Assembly: GCF_904849725.1 (NCBI RefSeq)
Contig: NC_058521.1
Span: 99,496,244-99,560,243 of the forward strand
Length of the DNA: 64,000 nucleotides
Direction of reading: 5' to 3'
Source: Hordeum vulgare subsp. vulgare
Lineage: Eukaryota; Streptophyta; Magnoliopsida; Poales; Poaceae
The position numbers and the translations under genes were made by a program. Below the pieces are notes generated by a model. That model ran no database searches. It was not told where the DNA came from and saw nothing but the letters and a program-made list of their open reading frames with translations. Shown in pieces: positions 23,327 through 34,450 of this stretch. Numbering within the stretch: position 1 is the first letter of the stretch; every line of letters begins with the position of its first letter.

Positions 23327-23841
23327 ATGACTTCCCCAAAAGCTGTGAAGGACAAGATCTTCGAGAAGGTCATCAATCCCTATCTCACGGGAGTGCTCCA
23401 ACACCCTCAATCTATCGAGATGCGTGAGGGTATGTTGCGCATCCTTGATTTTGAGGGGGCCAAGAAGACCGGAGGCATGGAGACGATGCTCGAAGCAATG
23501 GAGGAACAAGTCTTCAAGTGCCAAGGGATGGTGGAGCATGGACTCAACAACAACCACATGATGATCACGGAGTTCATCAACAAGCACAGGATTGATGCCA
23601 ATGACATTGGGAAGCACCTCTCCAGGCTCTATGATAGGATTGATCAACTCCAGGCCCAGATCTATGACCTGCAGAACAAAACTGTGAGTATGAGTATAGA
23701 TTTAAATCACGGTTGGCTGCAGATTTGAGGATTCCAGAGACTCGTTCATCTTTGCATGATGGAGCACCTATGCGTTGGAAGACGAAGGATCAAACTCATG
23801 TTGCAACAACTCCTCCACCACCACCAAAGGAAGACAACTAA
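23327..23841 (+). pseudogene. Small 3' open frame of the Athila-like element (env position)
   Basis: This starts MTSPKAVKDKIFEKV and encodes a helical, charged protein of about 170 residues when one frameshift near 23685 is allowed for; the stop is TAA at 23839-23841. It has no evident signal peptide or membrane segment. Athila elements often carry an extra frame between integrase and the 3' LTR. Here it is short and its function is unknown; I do not call it an envelope protein. Confidence 0.65.
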
Positions 23842-25360
23842 ACATGGGTATGGGCAATCCCCTTGGCTTGTGCCAAGCTTGGGGGAGTTGCCCCGGTATC
23901 GTATCACCATCACATCTTTTTCCTTTACCTTTGTTTTATTTTTCGTTTTCATTTTTCTCTTTCTCTAGTATATTAAAAGTCTTAGTGTTTTAGTCTTGAG
24001 TTTTGCTTTGTGTCACCCCCTATGTATTCGAGCTCGTGAGCCATATAATAAAGAATGTCTTAGTTGAAGGGCTTTTCCTCTTGCCATGATCAAAAGAGTG
24101 AGAATAGAACAAAAGCATGAAAGATCATGTAGTAATCTTATGGGAAGTGATGGCATCACATATAAAAATAATGAGGATTGAAACTTGTTGAGGGTAGGAA
24201 AACGTAGACCTTGGTCATTGTTGCAATTAATAGGAAGTAATAAAGAAGGAGAGGTTCACATATAAATATATCATCTCTAACACCATCTATGATTGTGAAC
24301 ACTCACTAAACTATTGCATGCCTAGAAGTAGATGTTGGACAAGGATGACAACATAATGAATTGTGTTTGCTTGGCTCCAAACAATGTTATATGATTAGAG
24401 ATCCCTTAGCATGTTACGATTGCTTCCACCTCATATTAGCCAAACCTCCCGCACTAAGTAGAGATACTACTTGTGCATCCATAAACCATCAACCCAGTTT
24501 TGCCATGTGAGTCCACCATACCTACCTATGGATTGAATAAGATCCCTCAAGTAAGTTGTCATCGGTGCAAGAAAAAAAAATTGCTCTCTAATATGTATGA
24601 TCTATTAGTGTGTGGAAAATAAGCTTTGGACGAACCTGTGATGAGGACGGCATAAAAGCGACAGACTGCATAATAAAGTTCTTTATCATAGGAGGCAATA
24701 TAAAGTGACGTTCTTCCGCACTAAGAGGACACACATCCAAACCTCAAAAGCGCATGACAACCTTTGCTTCCCTCTGCGAAGGGCCTATCTTGTACCTTTA
24801 CTTTTTGCCCATGAAAGAGTCATGGTGATCTTCACCAATTCTTTATCTCGCCTTTATCTTGGCTAACGTCATATGCTTGGGAAAGATCTACATTCATATG
24901 TCAACTTGGAGGTAAGTATTCATGAATTATTATTGTTGACATTACCCTTGAGGTAAGCAGTTGGGAGGCAAAACTATAAGCCCCTATCTTTATTTGTGTC
25001 CAGCTGAAACTTTGACCTCATGAGTACCACGTGAGTTGTAGCAATTGTAGAGAACGAAAGAATGATTGAGTATGTGGATTTGCTTTACAAGCTCTTATTT
25101 GACTCTCTCTGATGCTGTGATAAATTGCAATTGCTTCAATGACTAAAAGCTATCGGTTGTTACTTCTCGGTAAGGTTCTTGATCCATGCTTTAATTTGTG
25201 AAGGAATTATTAGTTTAGCATGAGAGATTATATGTTGGTATTCCTGTTCTGATCATGATCATGATGCATGCATATTCGTATCTTGTTTTGTCGACACCTC
25301 TCTGCCTAAACATGTGGACATATTTATTGAGGTAGGTTTTCGCTTGAGGACAAGCGAGGT
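23842..25360. other. 3' non-coding region of the Athila-like element
   Basis: About 1.5 kb without a convincing frame. Two copies of the polypurine-like phrase AAGCTTGGGGGAGTTG occur, one near 23876 and the other directly before the 3' LTR, so an additional internal polypurine tract may exist. Confidence 0.6.
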
Positions 25361-25376
25361 CTAAGCTTGGGGGAGT
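25361..25376 (+). other. Polypurine tract of the Athila-like element
   Basis: CTAAGCTTGGGGGAGT directly abuts the 3' LTR start at 25377; this is the expected place for plus-strand priming. Confidence 0.8.
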
Positions 25377-26899
25377 TGATACGTCCATTTTGCATCATGT
25401 TTTCATGTTGATATTTATCGCTTCTTGGGCTGTTATTTCACTTCACGGTACAATTCTTATGCCTTTTCTCTCTTATTTTGCAAGGTTTACATGAAGAGGG
25501 AGAATGTCGGCGGCTGGAATTCTGGCCTGAAAGTAGAGCAAACTTGAGATACCTATTCTGCGCAACTCCAAACACCGTAAAAATCAACGAGGATTTTTTT
25601 CCGGATTTATAAAAAATACTGGGCCAAAGAAGCGCCAGAGGGGCACCAGGGGGTGGCCACAAGCCTGCACGGTGCATCCACCCCCCAGGTCGCGCCATGA
25701 GGGCTTGTGGGCAGCCTGCGGGTCCACTGCCCCCCTCTTCTGCTATATGAAGGGTTTCGTCTGGAAAAAAAATCAAGGAGGAGCTTTTTCGTGGTTTCGC
25801 CGCCGCCACAAGGTGGAACTTGAGCAGAACCAATCTAGAGCTCCGGAAGGACGATCCTGCCGGGGAAACTTCTCTCTCGGAGGGGGAAATCGTCGCCAGC
25901 GTCATCACCAACACTCCTCTCATCAGAGGGGACTCGTCACCATCAACATCTTCATTAGTACCATCTCATCTCCAAACCCTAGTTCATCTCTTGTAACCAA
26001 TCTCCGTCTCGCGACTCCGATTGGTACTTGTAAGGTTGCTAGTAGTGTTGATTACTCTTTGTAGTTGATGCTAGTTGGATTATTTGGTGGAAGAGTTTAT
26101 GTTTAGATCCTTGATGCTACTCATTACCTCTCTGGTCATGAATATGATTATGCTTTGTGAGTAGTTACTTTTGTTCCTGAGGACATAGGATAAGTCATGC
26201 TAATAGTAGTCATGTGAATTTGGTATTCATTTGGTAATTTGATATGTTGTATGTTGTTTTTCCTCTAGTGGTGTTATGTGAATGTCGACTACATAACACT
26301 ACACCATTATTTGGGCCTAGAGGAAGGCATTGGGAAGTAGTAAGTAGATGATGGGTTGCTAGAGTGACAGAAGCTTAAAGCCTAGTTTATGCGTTGCTTC
26401 GTAAGGGACTGATTTGGATCCACTAGTTTAATGCTATGGTTAGACTTTGTCTTAATTCTTCTTTCGTAGTTGCGGATGCTTGCGAGAGGGGTTAATCATA
26501 AGTGGGATGCGTGTCCATGTAATGGCAGTACCCAAGCGCCGGTCCACCCACATATCAAACTATCATAGTAACGAACGCGAATCATATGAACATGATGAAA
26601 CTAGCATGATAGAAATTCCCGCGTGTCCTCGGGAGCGTTTTTCCTCCTATAAGACTTTGTCCAGGCTTGTCCCTTGCTACAAATGGGATTGGGCCACTTT
26701 GCTGCACCATTACTACTTTTGTTACTTGTTGGTTGCTGCGAATCATCTCACCACACAGTCACTTGTTACCGACAATTTCAGTGCCTGCAGATTTTACCTT
26801 GCTCAAAACCACTTGTCACATCCTTCTGCTCCTCGTTGGGTTTGACACTCTTACTTATCGAAAGGACTATGATTGATCCCCTATACTTGTGGGTCATCA
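25377..26899 (+). repeat. 3' LTR of the Athila-like element
   Basis: 1,523 bp, the direct repeat of 16632-18158, ending GTGGGTCATCA and followed by the target duplication GTGAT. Confidence 0.95.
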
Positions 26900-28185
26900 G
26901 TGATGTCTTTCTCCCAAAAGACAAGAAACAACTATGCTAGGTAAATTAATTACAGCTTGGCAATTGACAGAATTATAAACGCACCACAATGCTAATCATC
27001 CTACAAGAAAGTTAGAGGCTCAAAAGTAATGGGCAGTACGCCAAGACAAGTAGACCTTTTATCCATAAACATCTGCTCTCTAATCATCCACCTTGAGATA
27101 TCTATCCAGAACATCCCGCTGGTATTAAGTTGCGAGTCCCACCCAAAGTTTACACTCAAAGCAACGGAAAACTGCATTAATGAACTTTGCGTAAGGGAAA
27201 CAATCCTTGCAACCGTCGTCACAAGCACCGTTGTTTTGTCCCTGGTGGCAACAACACATCCCCTAGTCTCATGTTTCTATCACTCAAGCTAGACATCAGG
27301 GGCATGAACCCATAATCATGCATAACGCTCCCTCTTGGAGTTACAATCTACTACTCGGCCAAAGCAATAAAAAGCAACGGAGAACATGCATGAATTACTC
27401 AAGAACATAATATAAAAGGAGAACCAAATAAATAACTCATCACAATCTGAACATAATCTCATAAACCATCGGATCCCAACAAACTCAGCATAGCAACAGC
27501 AGGTAAATTACATAGATGCCTTGATCATGTAGGGCAGCTCACCAGGGCTAAGCATTGAAGCACAATATTGGAGAGAAGACATCACATAGCTACCAGTCAT
27601 GGACACATGGTGCAAGGAGGACTACTCACGGCACGTCTGGGAAGCGTCCATAGTGGTGGAGAAGCTCCCGAAGGTCAATCCTCCATCCGGCAGGGTGCCG
27701 GGAAGAGATCTTTTCGCGCTCCCGATCTCGGAAGCGCTGTGGCGGAGGAACGCTAGAGAAATTCACAATTATGAATCTGTACTCAGGGTTTTCCATGAGA
27801 GGGGTAATATAGGCCAAAGTAGGGCGCCAGGGGCTAGACCGTCCACCCAGGCGGCCTGGTGGCGCGGCCAGGACGGTGACCGCGCAGGGTGGTCGCCTGG
27901 GCAGGGCCTGGATCCCCTCTAGCTCACCTTGGTGCTTCGTGAAACTTCCGTCACGCTGATTTTTATATAATTTTCTCGGGATTTTTGGGGCTCCGAAAAT
28001 TGGGGTAAAGTCCTTACTATTAAAAGACATCAGCACACAGAAAATGGCACTAGGTGCACTGAGTTAGTAGGTTAGTCTAAATATGTGTAAATAGGTATAA
28101 AAGTGTAGCAAAACATATAACAATGTCACCCAAAAGAGCATGGAACAAACAGAGATTATAGATATGTTTGGGACGTATCAGGTGG

Positions 28186-28487
28186 TGGTGGCGAGCTATT
28201 GGCAGAAAAAAAATAACTTTAGCTGTCGGTGGCAGGATCTTTTATAGGTCGATGTCATATTTGGTTTTTTCTCTGCACATTACCCGTTTGGACTGGTTGA
28301 AGCTTGCCGCTGCCCGGGGAGCACACCTGGTTAGAGTAGAAAACTCGTGTCTATTGGGGTATAATCGCATACGATTGTTTCATCACATTTGATTGCTATT
28401 TTAAATAATAGCATATTTTGTGAAAACGACAAAAAACGCGAGATAGGGTCAAAACACAACCACACCCGCTAGTGGCAAAAATATATA
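28186..28487. other. Unassigned spacer between the solo LTR and the MITE
   Basis: No frame or repeat that I can assign. It contains a short palindrome (TGCTATT-TTAAAT-AATAGCA near 28394) and an A run. It is continuous with 16093-16254 on the other side of the solo LTR. Confidence 0.5.
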
Positions 28488-28583
28488 CTCCCTCCGTTCC
28501 TATATATAAGTAGTTTTAGATATTCCACTACTCGACTACATTCGGAGCAAAATAGGTGAATCTACACATTAAAGTTTGAATAT

Positions 28584-29975
28584 TGTAAGTGCATCCAGTG
28601 CCCCTTAGTGACTTTGGTGGTTTATAGACTTATAGGTTAAGAGACTGATATGTTTGTGAGCATACACAGGCTTTGTAAGTTGCTGAGGAGTTTGAGTTAT
28701 TCGATGAATATTGACCCCTAAAAATGTATGTCTTCGAGAGAGGACTTTGGTCATTCCTTGAAGACTTTGATCGCGAAGAAATAGCAAAGAAATTGATATT
28801 CCTCATGAAGATCTTGTAGATGAGGAAGTCAGTGTGTCCTGAAGAAAATATACTCTGAAGACTTTGAAGTGTGAACATTTACTCTTTCTGTTTCTTTTCT
28901 TTACAATTGAGTCATAGGCACACCGTATTGTTAAAGGGGGTCGAAGAAAAACTATGGAAAAAATTTCCTCATGATGCTCAACCCAAGCCTAAATATACCA
29001 AAGCCTCAAAGTGCAGAATATGAGAGACATGAGGACTTTCACAGTTCAAAGTTCCGACCGTTGCCACGCCATGTGCCACCTCACTAAGCTTATCGACCCA
29101 ACGGTCATATTATTTAAGGGCATTTATGTCAAATCATGTCAGGGTGCTCCCAGTCTATAAATAGCCACCCCCACAACCACTTGCTGGTTGGCTGCTCCGT
29201 GAAAAATTGACGCTAGTCATTGAGAGTAACCCAAATTCCTCATAGCCTTCGAGAGAAAATCTTCAAGTGAGGAAATACACCAAACCCAAACCAAAAACCA
29301 AGTGATTGAGCATCACTGAAGAATTTGTTCCTGTGTGGAAACGAAGCTTGTTACCTTTGATGACTGTGTATCCTCCAGACGGTTAGGCGTCATGGTGTAG
29401 AGCATCCAGCAGTCGATTGTGGATCGCGGGGTGACTTAGTTTGTGAGGGTTTGGATGTCTGACCTGAAGACTTACCACGAGTGTTGGGCGAGGACTGTGT
29501 GTCTTTAGCTCAAGGAGAATATGGTAGGGACTGTGTGTCTCGGGACTGTGTGTCCTTTGGTTTCAATACCAAGCCACTCCAAACAATACATACAACTATC
29601 ACATTAGTTGGAACTGGGACATCAACAACTGTCTTCATCGTGATACGAGTTTTATTTCTTCAACACTTTCATTTCCTCAATTATATGTTGAAGACTTTGA
29701 TACGCACTATATGAAGAATTTGTCTGAAGACTTTCTCTGAATTTCCTCAACCTCAAATTCTTCACTTGAGTTAATCTTCACCTGCTTGCTCAGTACTTGT
29801 AAACTGTGCAAACCGAATCTCTACAATATCATTGAGTACTTTGCTGTGGAGATTTTTGCACACCTTATCCTGTACTATATCCACAGCACGTAGTTCATGG
29901 CTGAGGACTTTCCTCAGTGATGAAATTTTAAAAATCTCCTATTCACCCCCCTCTAGTTAGTATAACGCACTTTCA
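28584..29975 (+). repeat. 5' LTR of the sirevirus-like Copia
   Basis: 1,392 bp, starting TGTAAGTGCATCCAGTGCC and ending CGCACTTTCA. A TATA box (TATAAATA, 29156-29163) is conserved in the 3' LTR at 59090-59097, a likely promoter. Confidence 0.93.
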
Positions 29976-29976
29976 A

Positions 29977-29988
29977 TTAGTATCAAAG
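29977..29988 (+). other. Degenerate primer-binding site of the sirevirus-like Copia
   Basis: TTAGTATCAAAG directly after the 5' LTR resembles the initiator tRNA-Met site TGGTATCAGAGC but with several substitutions, consistent with an old element. Confidence 0.55.
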
Positions 29989-30042
29989 AAAGGTACTCCC
30001 TCATTCTGTGCGATTTTGGTTTAACCACCTGGAGTTTTAGTT

Positions 30043-31026
30043 ATGTCGACCGCACGTATGACCAAGGTTACTGCAGAATGTCCTACCTTTGAAGGAAAGG
30101 ACTTTCCCTATTGGAAGACCAAGATGCGGATGCATCTTCAAGCTATTGACAATGATCTCTGGTATATTGTGGAAAATGGTATTCCCTCCATCACTGCTAG
30201 TATATGTGCCGCTGATATGAAGAAGTTCAAGCAACTTGACTCACAAGCAAAGAATATCATCTGTGGACATCTGAGCAAGGGACAGTATGGCAGAGTGAGT
30301 GCTTTGGGCACAACGAAGCTTATCTGGGATAGGCTGTCCAAAGTCAATGAGGTAGTCTCAACATAGCATGACTCTCATGTCGATGTTCTTCGCAATCTCT
30401 TCAATCACTTCAAGAGGCTTGACAATGAAAGGTGCCAACATACCTTTGATCGCCTCACTGACATCTCAAATGAACTGCAAGCACTGGGAGCTAGAGACAT
30501 CACTGACCATGATGTTGTGAAGAAACTTCTACGATCTCTTGATCCATGATTTGACACACTGGTTCTGATGATTCATGAACGAAGAGACTACAAGATGCTT
30601 GATCCTGCTGATATATTTGAGAGACTCAATACTCATGAATTCTAACATGAAGAAAAGAGATATATGTATGGACCAAGCTACTCAAAACATAGTGGGCTGA
30701 AGGCTAAGGCTATTTCCTCATCTGAAGAAGAAGACTCAGATTGCAGCATTGGTGACCCTGAAGAACTTGGACATCAACTTGCAATGCTCGTTAGGAAATT
30801 CCAGAAGTTCACTAGACGTGGCGAGTTTGGAAAATCTTCAAGAAATGACATGAGGAAATCAGAATCAGAATCTCGGGACTATAAGAAAAGAACCTGCCAC
30901 AAATACAAGAAATCTGGTCACTATATTTTTGTTTGTCCTTGCTCGGTGAAATCATCAAGAAAGAAGAAGTACAAGGATGAAAGTTCTGATGACTCGAAGA
31001 AGAAGAAGAAATCTTCTAAATCCTGA
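30043..31026 (+). pseudogene. Gag of the sirevirus-like Copia
   Basis: Starts MSTARMTKVTAECP, followed by a UBN2/Copia-type gag domain (FPYWKTKMRMHLQAID). A degenerate zinc knuckle lies at about 30895-30936 (CHKYKKSGHYIFVC), where the second cysteine of the CX2C pair is tyrosine. A Lys/Ser-rich tail follows. In-frame stops occur near 30364 (TAG), 30549 (TGA, likely from CGA) and 30643 (TAA), so no full Gag can be made. Confidence 0.85.
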
Positions 31027-32664
31027 TCTTCAAAGTCCTCATAGCACAAGAATACCAGTTTTAGAAAAGGCTCAGACACTTATTGGCTTGGAAATGGATT
31101 TTGAAGAAGAATTTGAGGAATGTGATGAAGAGGAAGGCTCTGAAGTGGAGTCAGAGTCTGGTGTGGCAAGTCTTGCACTGGCTACCACATTCGTCAGCAA
31201 GTCAATCTTCAACCTCGAAGAAAATGACAATGCTATCTACACTGATGAATTTGCTGATGACTTCGCTCCAACCTATTGCTTCATGGAAAATGTTCAAAGG
31301 ATGACAAACCCAAGAATACAGAGTGGGTTCTTGACAATGGTTGCACAAATCACATGACTCTTTATAAAAGCTTGTTGGTGAATTTTCCACTGACTCCATC
31401 ACCACTGAAGCAAATCACTTAAGCTGATAAAGGTAAAAACAAGGTATTGGGACTTGATAAAGTGGCTATGTCCAAGGACCGGCACATGGACAAAGTCATG
31501 CTTGTCGAATCCCTTGGGTTTAACCTCATGTCAGTCTCAATGCTTTGTGATCTTGATATGATTGTTATTTTGGAAAATATAGATGTGTAGTCATCATTGA
31601 ATCTGACAAATCCAAAGTCTTCGAAGGCTTTAGGAGAGGAGACTTGTATATTGTTGATTTTTCTATAGGATCCCAAGCAGCCACATGCTTACTAGAAAAA
31701 AACCTCAGAAGGCTAGCTATGTCATCGACGACATGGTCATGCAGGCATGGGGAATTTGCACACACTGGCGAAGAAGAAACATGTCATTGGCATCGAATCT
31801 ATGAAATTCCTCAAAGACCATCTCTGTAGTGCTCGTGAGACTAGAAAATTTACCATATCCAAACACCCCTCGAAGACTATCATGACTACTACTTGTCCAT
31901 TTGAATTGCTTTACATGTATCTGTTTGGACCTACTCATTATGCTACTCTAACCAATGCAACATCTTTATATGTCTGTGTCATCGTTGATGACTATTCTCG
32001 ATATACTTGGGTACACATCATTCTCTATAAAACTGAAGTGCAGGAAGTCTTCAAACGTTTTTCCTCAAGGGCCTCGATGAACTTCGGCGTCAAGATCAAA
32101 CACATCAGGCGTGATAATGGAGCAGAATTCAAAAATACTGGTCTTCATGATTATCTTGATGAACTTGGTACTACTCACGAATTGTCTGCTCCTTATACTC
32201 CTCAACAGAATGGCGTCGTTGAACACAAGTATAGGACTCTGGTTGAAATGGCATAGACTATGCTTGAAGAATATGAGACTCCTCGTCGCTTTCGGCCTGA
32301 AGCAATCAACACTGCTTGCCACATCATCAACATGGTATATCTTCACAAATTCCTCAAGAAAACCTCATATGAACTCCTTACTGACAAAAACCCTAATGTA
32401 AGTTATTTCAAAGTCTTTGGTGCAAGATGTTGGATTCGAGATCCTCACCATAGCTCAAAGTTTACACCGAAATCACATGAGGGTTTTATGCTTGGTTATG
32501 GAAAGTACTCGCACACCTACAGAGTCTTCAACACCTATAACAGCAAGGTTGTTGAAACTGTAGATGTGTGGTTCGATGAAACTAACGGCTCGCAAAGAGA
32601 GCAACTGCTTCCTATGCCAGCTAAATTGACTCCTAAGGAAGCCATCAAGCTCAAAGCTACAGAA

Positions 32665-34437
32665 TGTTGGAAATATGCCCTAGAGGCAATAATAAAGTGG
32701 TTATTATTATATTTCCTATTTCATGATAATTGTCTATTATTCATGCTATAATTGTATTAACCGGAAACCATAATACATGTGTGAATATATAGATCACAAT
32801 GTGTCCTTAGTGAGCCTCTAGTTGGCTAGCTCGTTGATCAATAGATGATCATGGTTTCCCGATCATGGACATTAGATGTCATTTATAATGGGATCACATC
32901 TTTAGGAGAATAATGTGATGGACAAGACCCAATCCTAAGCATAGCACTAGATCGTATTGTTCTTCTGCTAAAGCTTTGCTAATGTCAAGTATCATTCCCT
33001 TGGACCATGAGATTGTGCAACTCCAGGATACCGTAGGAGTGCTTTGAGTGTATTAAACATCACAACGTAACTGGGTGATTATAAAGGTGCACTACAGGTC
33101 TCTTCGTAAGTGTCTGTTGGGTTGGAACGAATCGAGACTGGGATTTGTCACTCCGTGTGACAGAGAGGTATCTCTAGGCCCACTCGGTAATGGAATATCA
33201 TACTGAGCTCAATGTGACTAAGGATTTAGCCATAGGATGATATGTTAGGAAACGAGTAAAGAGACTTGCCTGTAACGAGATTGAACAAGGTATAGGGATA
33301 TCATTGATCAAATCTCGAGCAAGTAGCATACCCATAGGCAAAGGGAATTGCATACAGGATTGATTGAATCCCCGACATCGTGGTTCATCCGATGAGATCA
33401 TCGTGGAACATGTGGGAGCCAACATGGATATCCAGACCCCGTTGTTGGTTATTGACCGGAGAGGTGTCTCGATAATGTCTGCATGGTTCCCGAACCCGTA
33501 TGGTCTACACACTTAAGGTTCAATGGCGCTCGGGTTGTTATGGGAATAGTATACGTGGTTACCGAATGTTGTTCTGAATCCTGGATGAGATCCCGGACAT
33601 CACGAGGAGTTCCCGAATGGTCCGGAGGTAAAGATTCATATGTAGGAAGTGGATTTTTGATTATCGGAAGAGTTTCGGAGATTGTCGGTATTGTACCGGG
33701 ACCACCTGAAGGGTTCCGGTGGTCCATCGGGAAAGGCCACCAGCACCGAAGGGGTATGTGGGCCGAAATTGGATGGGTACCAGCCCTTAGGTGGGCTAGT
33801 GCGCCACCCACCTCAGCCCAAGGCACACAAGAGAGGGAAGGAGGGCCAACCCTAGGCATGGGGGCTGCCTTGGGTGGCAAGCCACCCTAGGGCGCCGCCT
33901 TCTCCTCCACTTGGGCCGCCACCCCTCCCATCTAGGTGTGCCGCACCACCTAGGGTGGGAACCTAGGGGTGGCGCACCCTCCTCATCCTACCCTATATAT
34001 ATGTGAGGGTTTAGGGCTGCAACATACACAAGTTTCACCTCTCCACGGCGCAACCCTACCTCTTCTCCTCCTCGTTCTCCATAGTGCTTGGCGAAGCCCT
34101 GCCGGAGTACCACCCAGCTCCAACGCCACCACGCCGTCGTGCTTCCGGAGCTCTCCATCAACCTCTCATCTGTCGTTACTGGGTCAAAGTGTAGTTGACG
34201 TCACCGGGCAGCACGTGTGTTGAACGCGGAGGTACCATTGTTCGATGCTTAAATCAGAATCTTCCGCAATGTGAATCGTTACGAGTATGACTCCATCAAC
34301 TGTGTTCTAACAATGCTTCCGCATAGCAATCTTCAAAGGTATGAAGATGCTCTACCCCTTTGCTCATTTCTGGTTTCTCTTAGATAGATCCTTGTGTGAC
34401 GTAGGATTTGTTTTTGAAATTACTATGTTTCCCAACA
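32665..34437 (+). repeat. 5' LTR of the Angela-like element
   Basis: 1,773 bp, ending TGTTTCCCAACA. A TATA-like TATATATA at 33994-34001 lies in the expected promoter region. At 33416-33426 it preserves the uninterrupted sequence GAGCCAACATG, the empty-site counterpart of the CACTA-2 insertion in the 3' LTR. Confidence 0.95.
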
Positions 34438-34438
34438 G

Positions 34439-34450
34439 TGGTATCAGAGC
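34439..34450 (+). other. Primer-binding site of the Angela-like element
   Basis: TGGTATCAGAGC, complementary to the 3' end of initiator tRNA-Met, directly follows the 5' LTR. Confidence 0.95.

Larger units (their letters stand above)
16632..26899 (+). mobile_element. Complete Athila-like Gypsy LTR retrotransposon
   Basis: Two LTRs in direct orientation (16632-18158 and 25377-26899) bracket a primer-binding site, gag-pol, a 3' open frame and a polypurine tract. The 5-bp target duplication GTGAT is perfect (16627-16631 and 26900-26904). Domain order protease, reverse transcriptase, RNase H, integrase is Gypsy-type, and the gag region and primer-binding site match the Athila lineage. In the first 197 bp of the LTRs I count six differences, so this is one of the younger insertions here. 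Length is 10,268 bp. Frameshifts and one stop in pol make it non-autonomous. Confidence 0.95.
16255..28180 (-). mobile_element. Solo LTR (Gypsy type), minus orientation, split by the Athila-like element
   Basis: The plus-strand left end is TGATGACGAG and the right end is GGGACGTATCA, i.e. the minus strand starts TGATACGTCCC and ends CGTCATCA. It is flanked by a perfect 5-bp duplication GGTGG (16250-16254 and 28181-28185). Removing the inserted Gypsy element (16632-26899 plus one GTGAT) leaves a 1,653-bp LTR with no interior. A solo LTR arises by recombination between the two LTRs of a full element. Confidence 0.9.

Noticed and set aside
23327..23841. A host gene between integrase and LTR
   Set aside because: It lies within the LTR borders of the Athila-like element, in the usual place of its extra frame, and on the same strand.
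33449..33890. Overlapping frames in the Angela LTR (also 50269-50764)
   Set aside because: Both copies of the LTR give similar chance frames; LTRs of this family are not coding.
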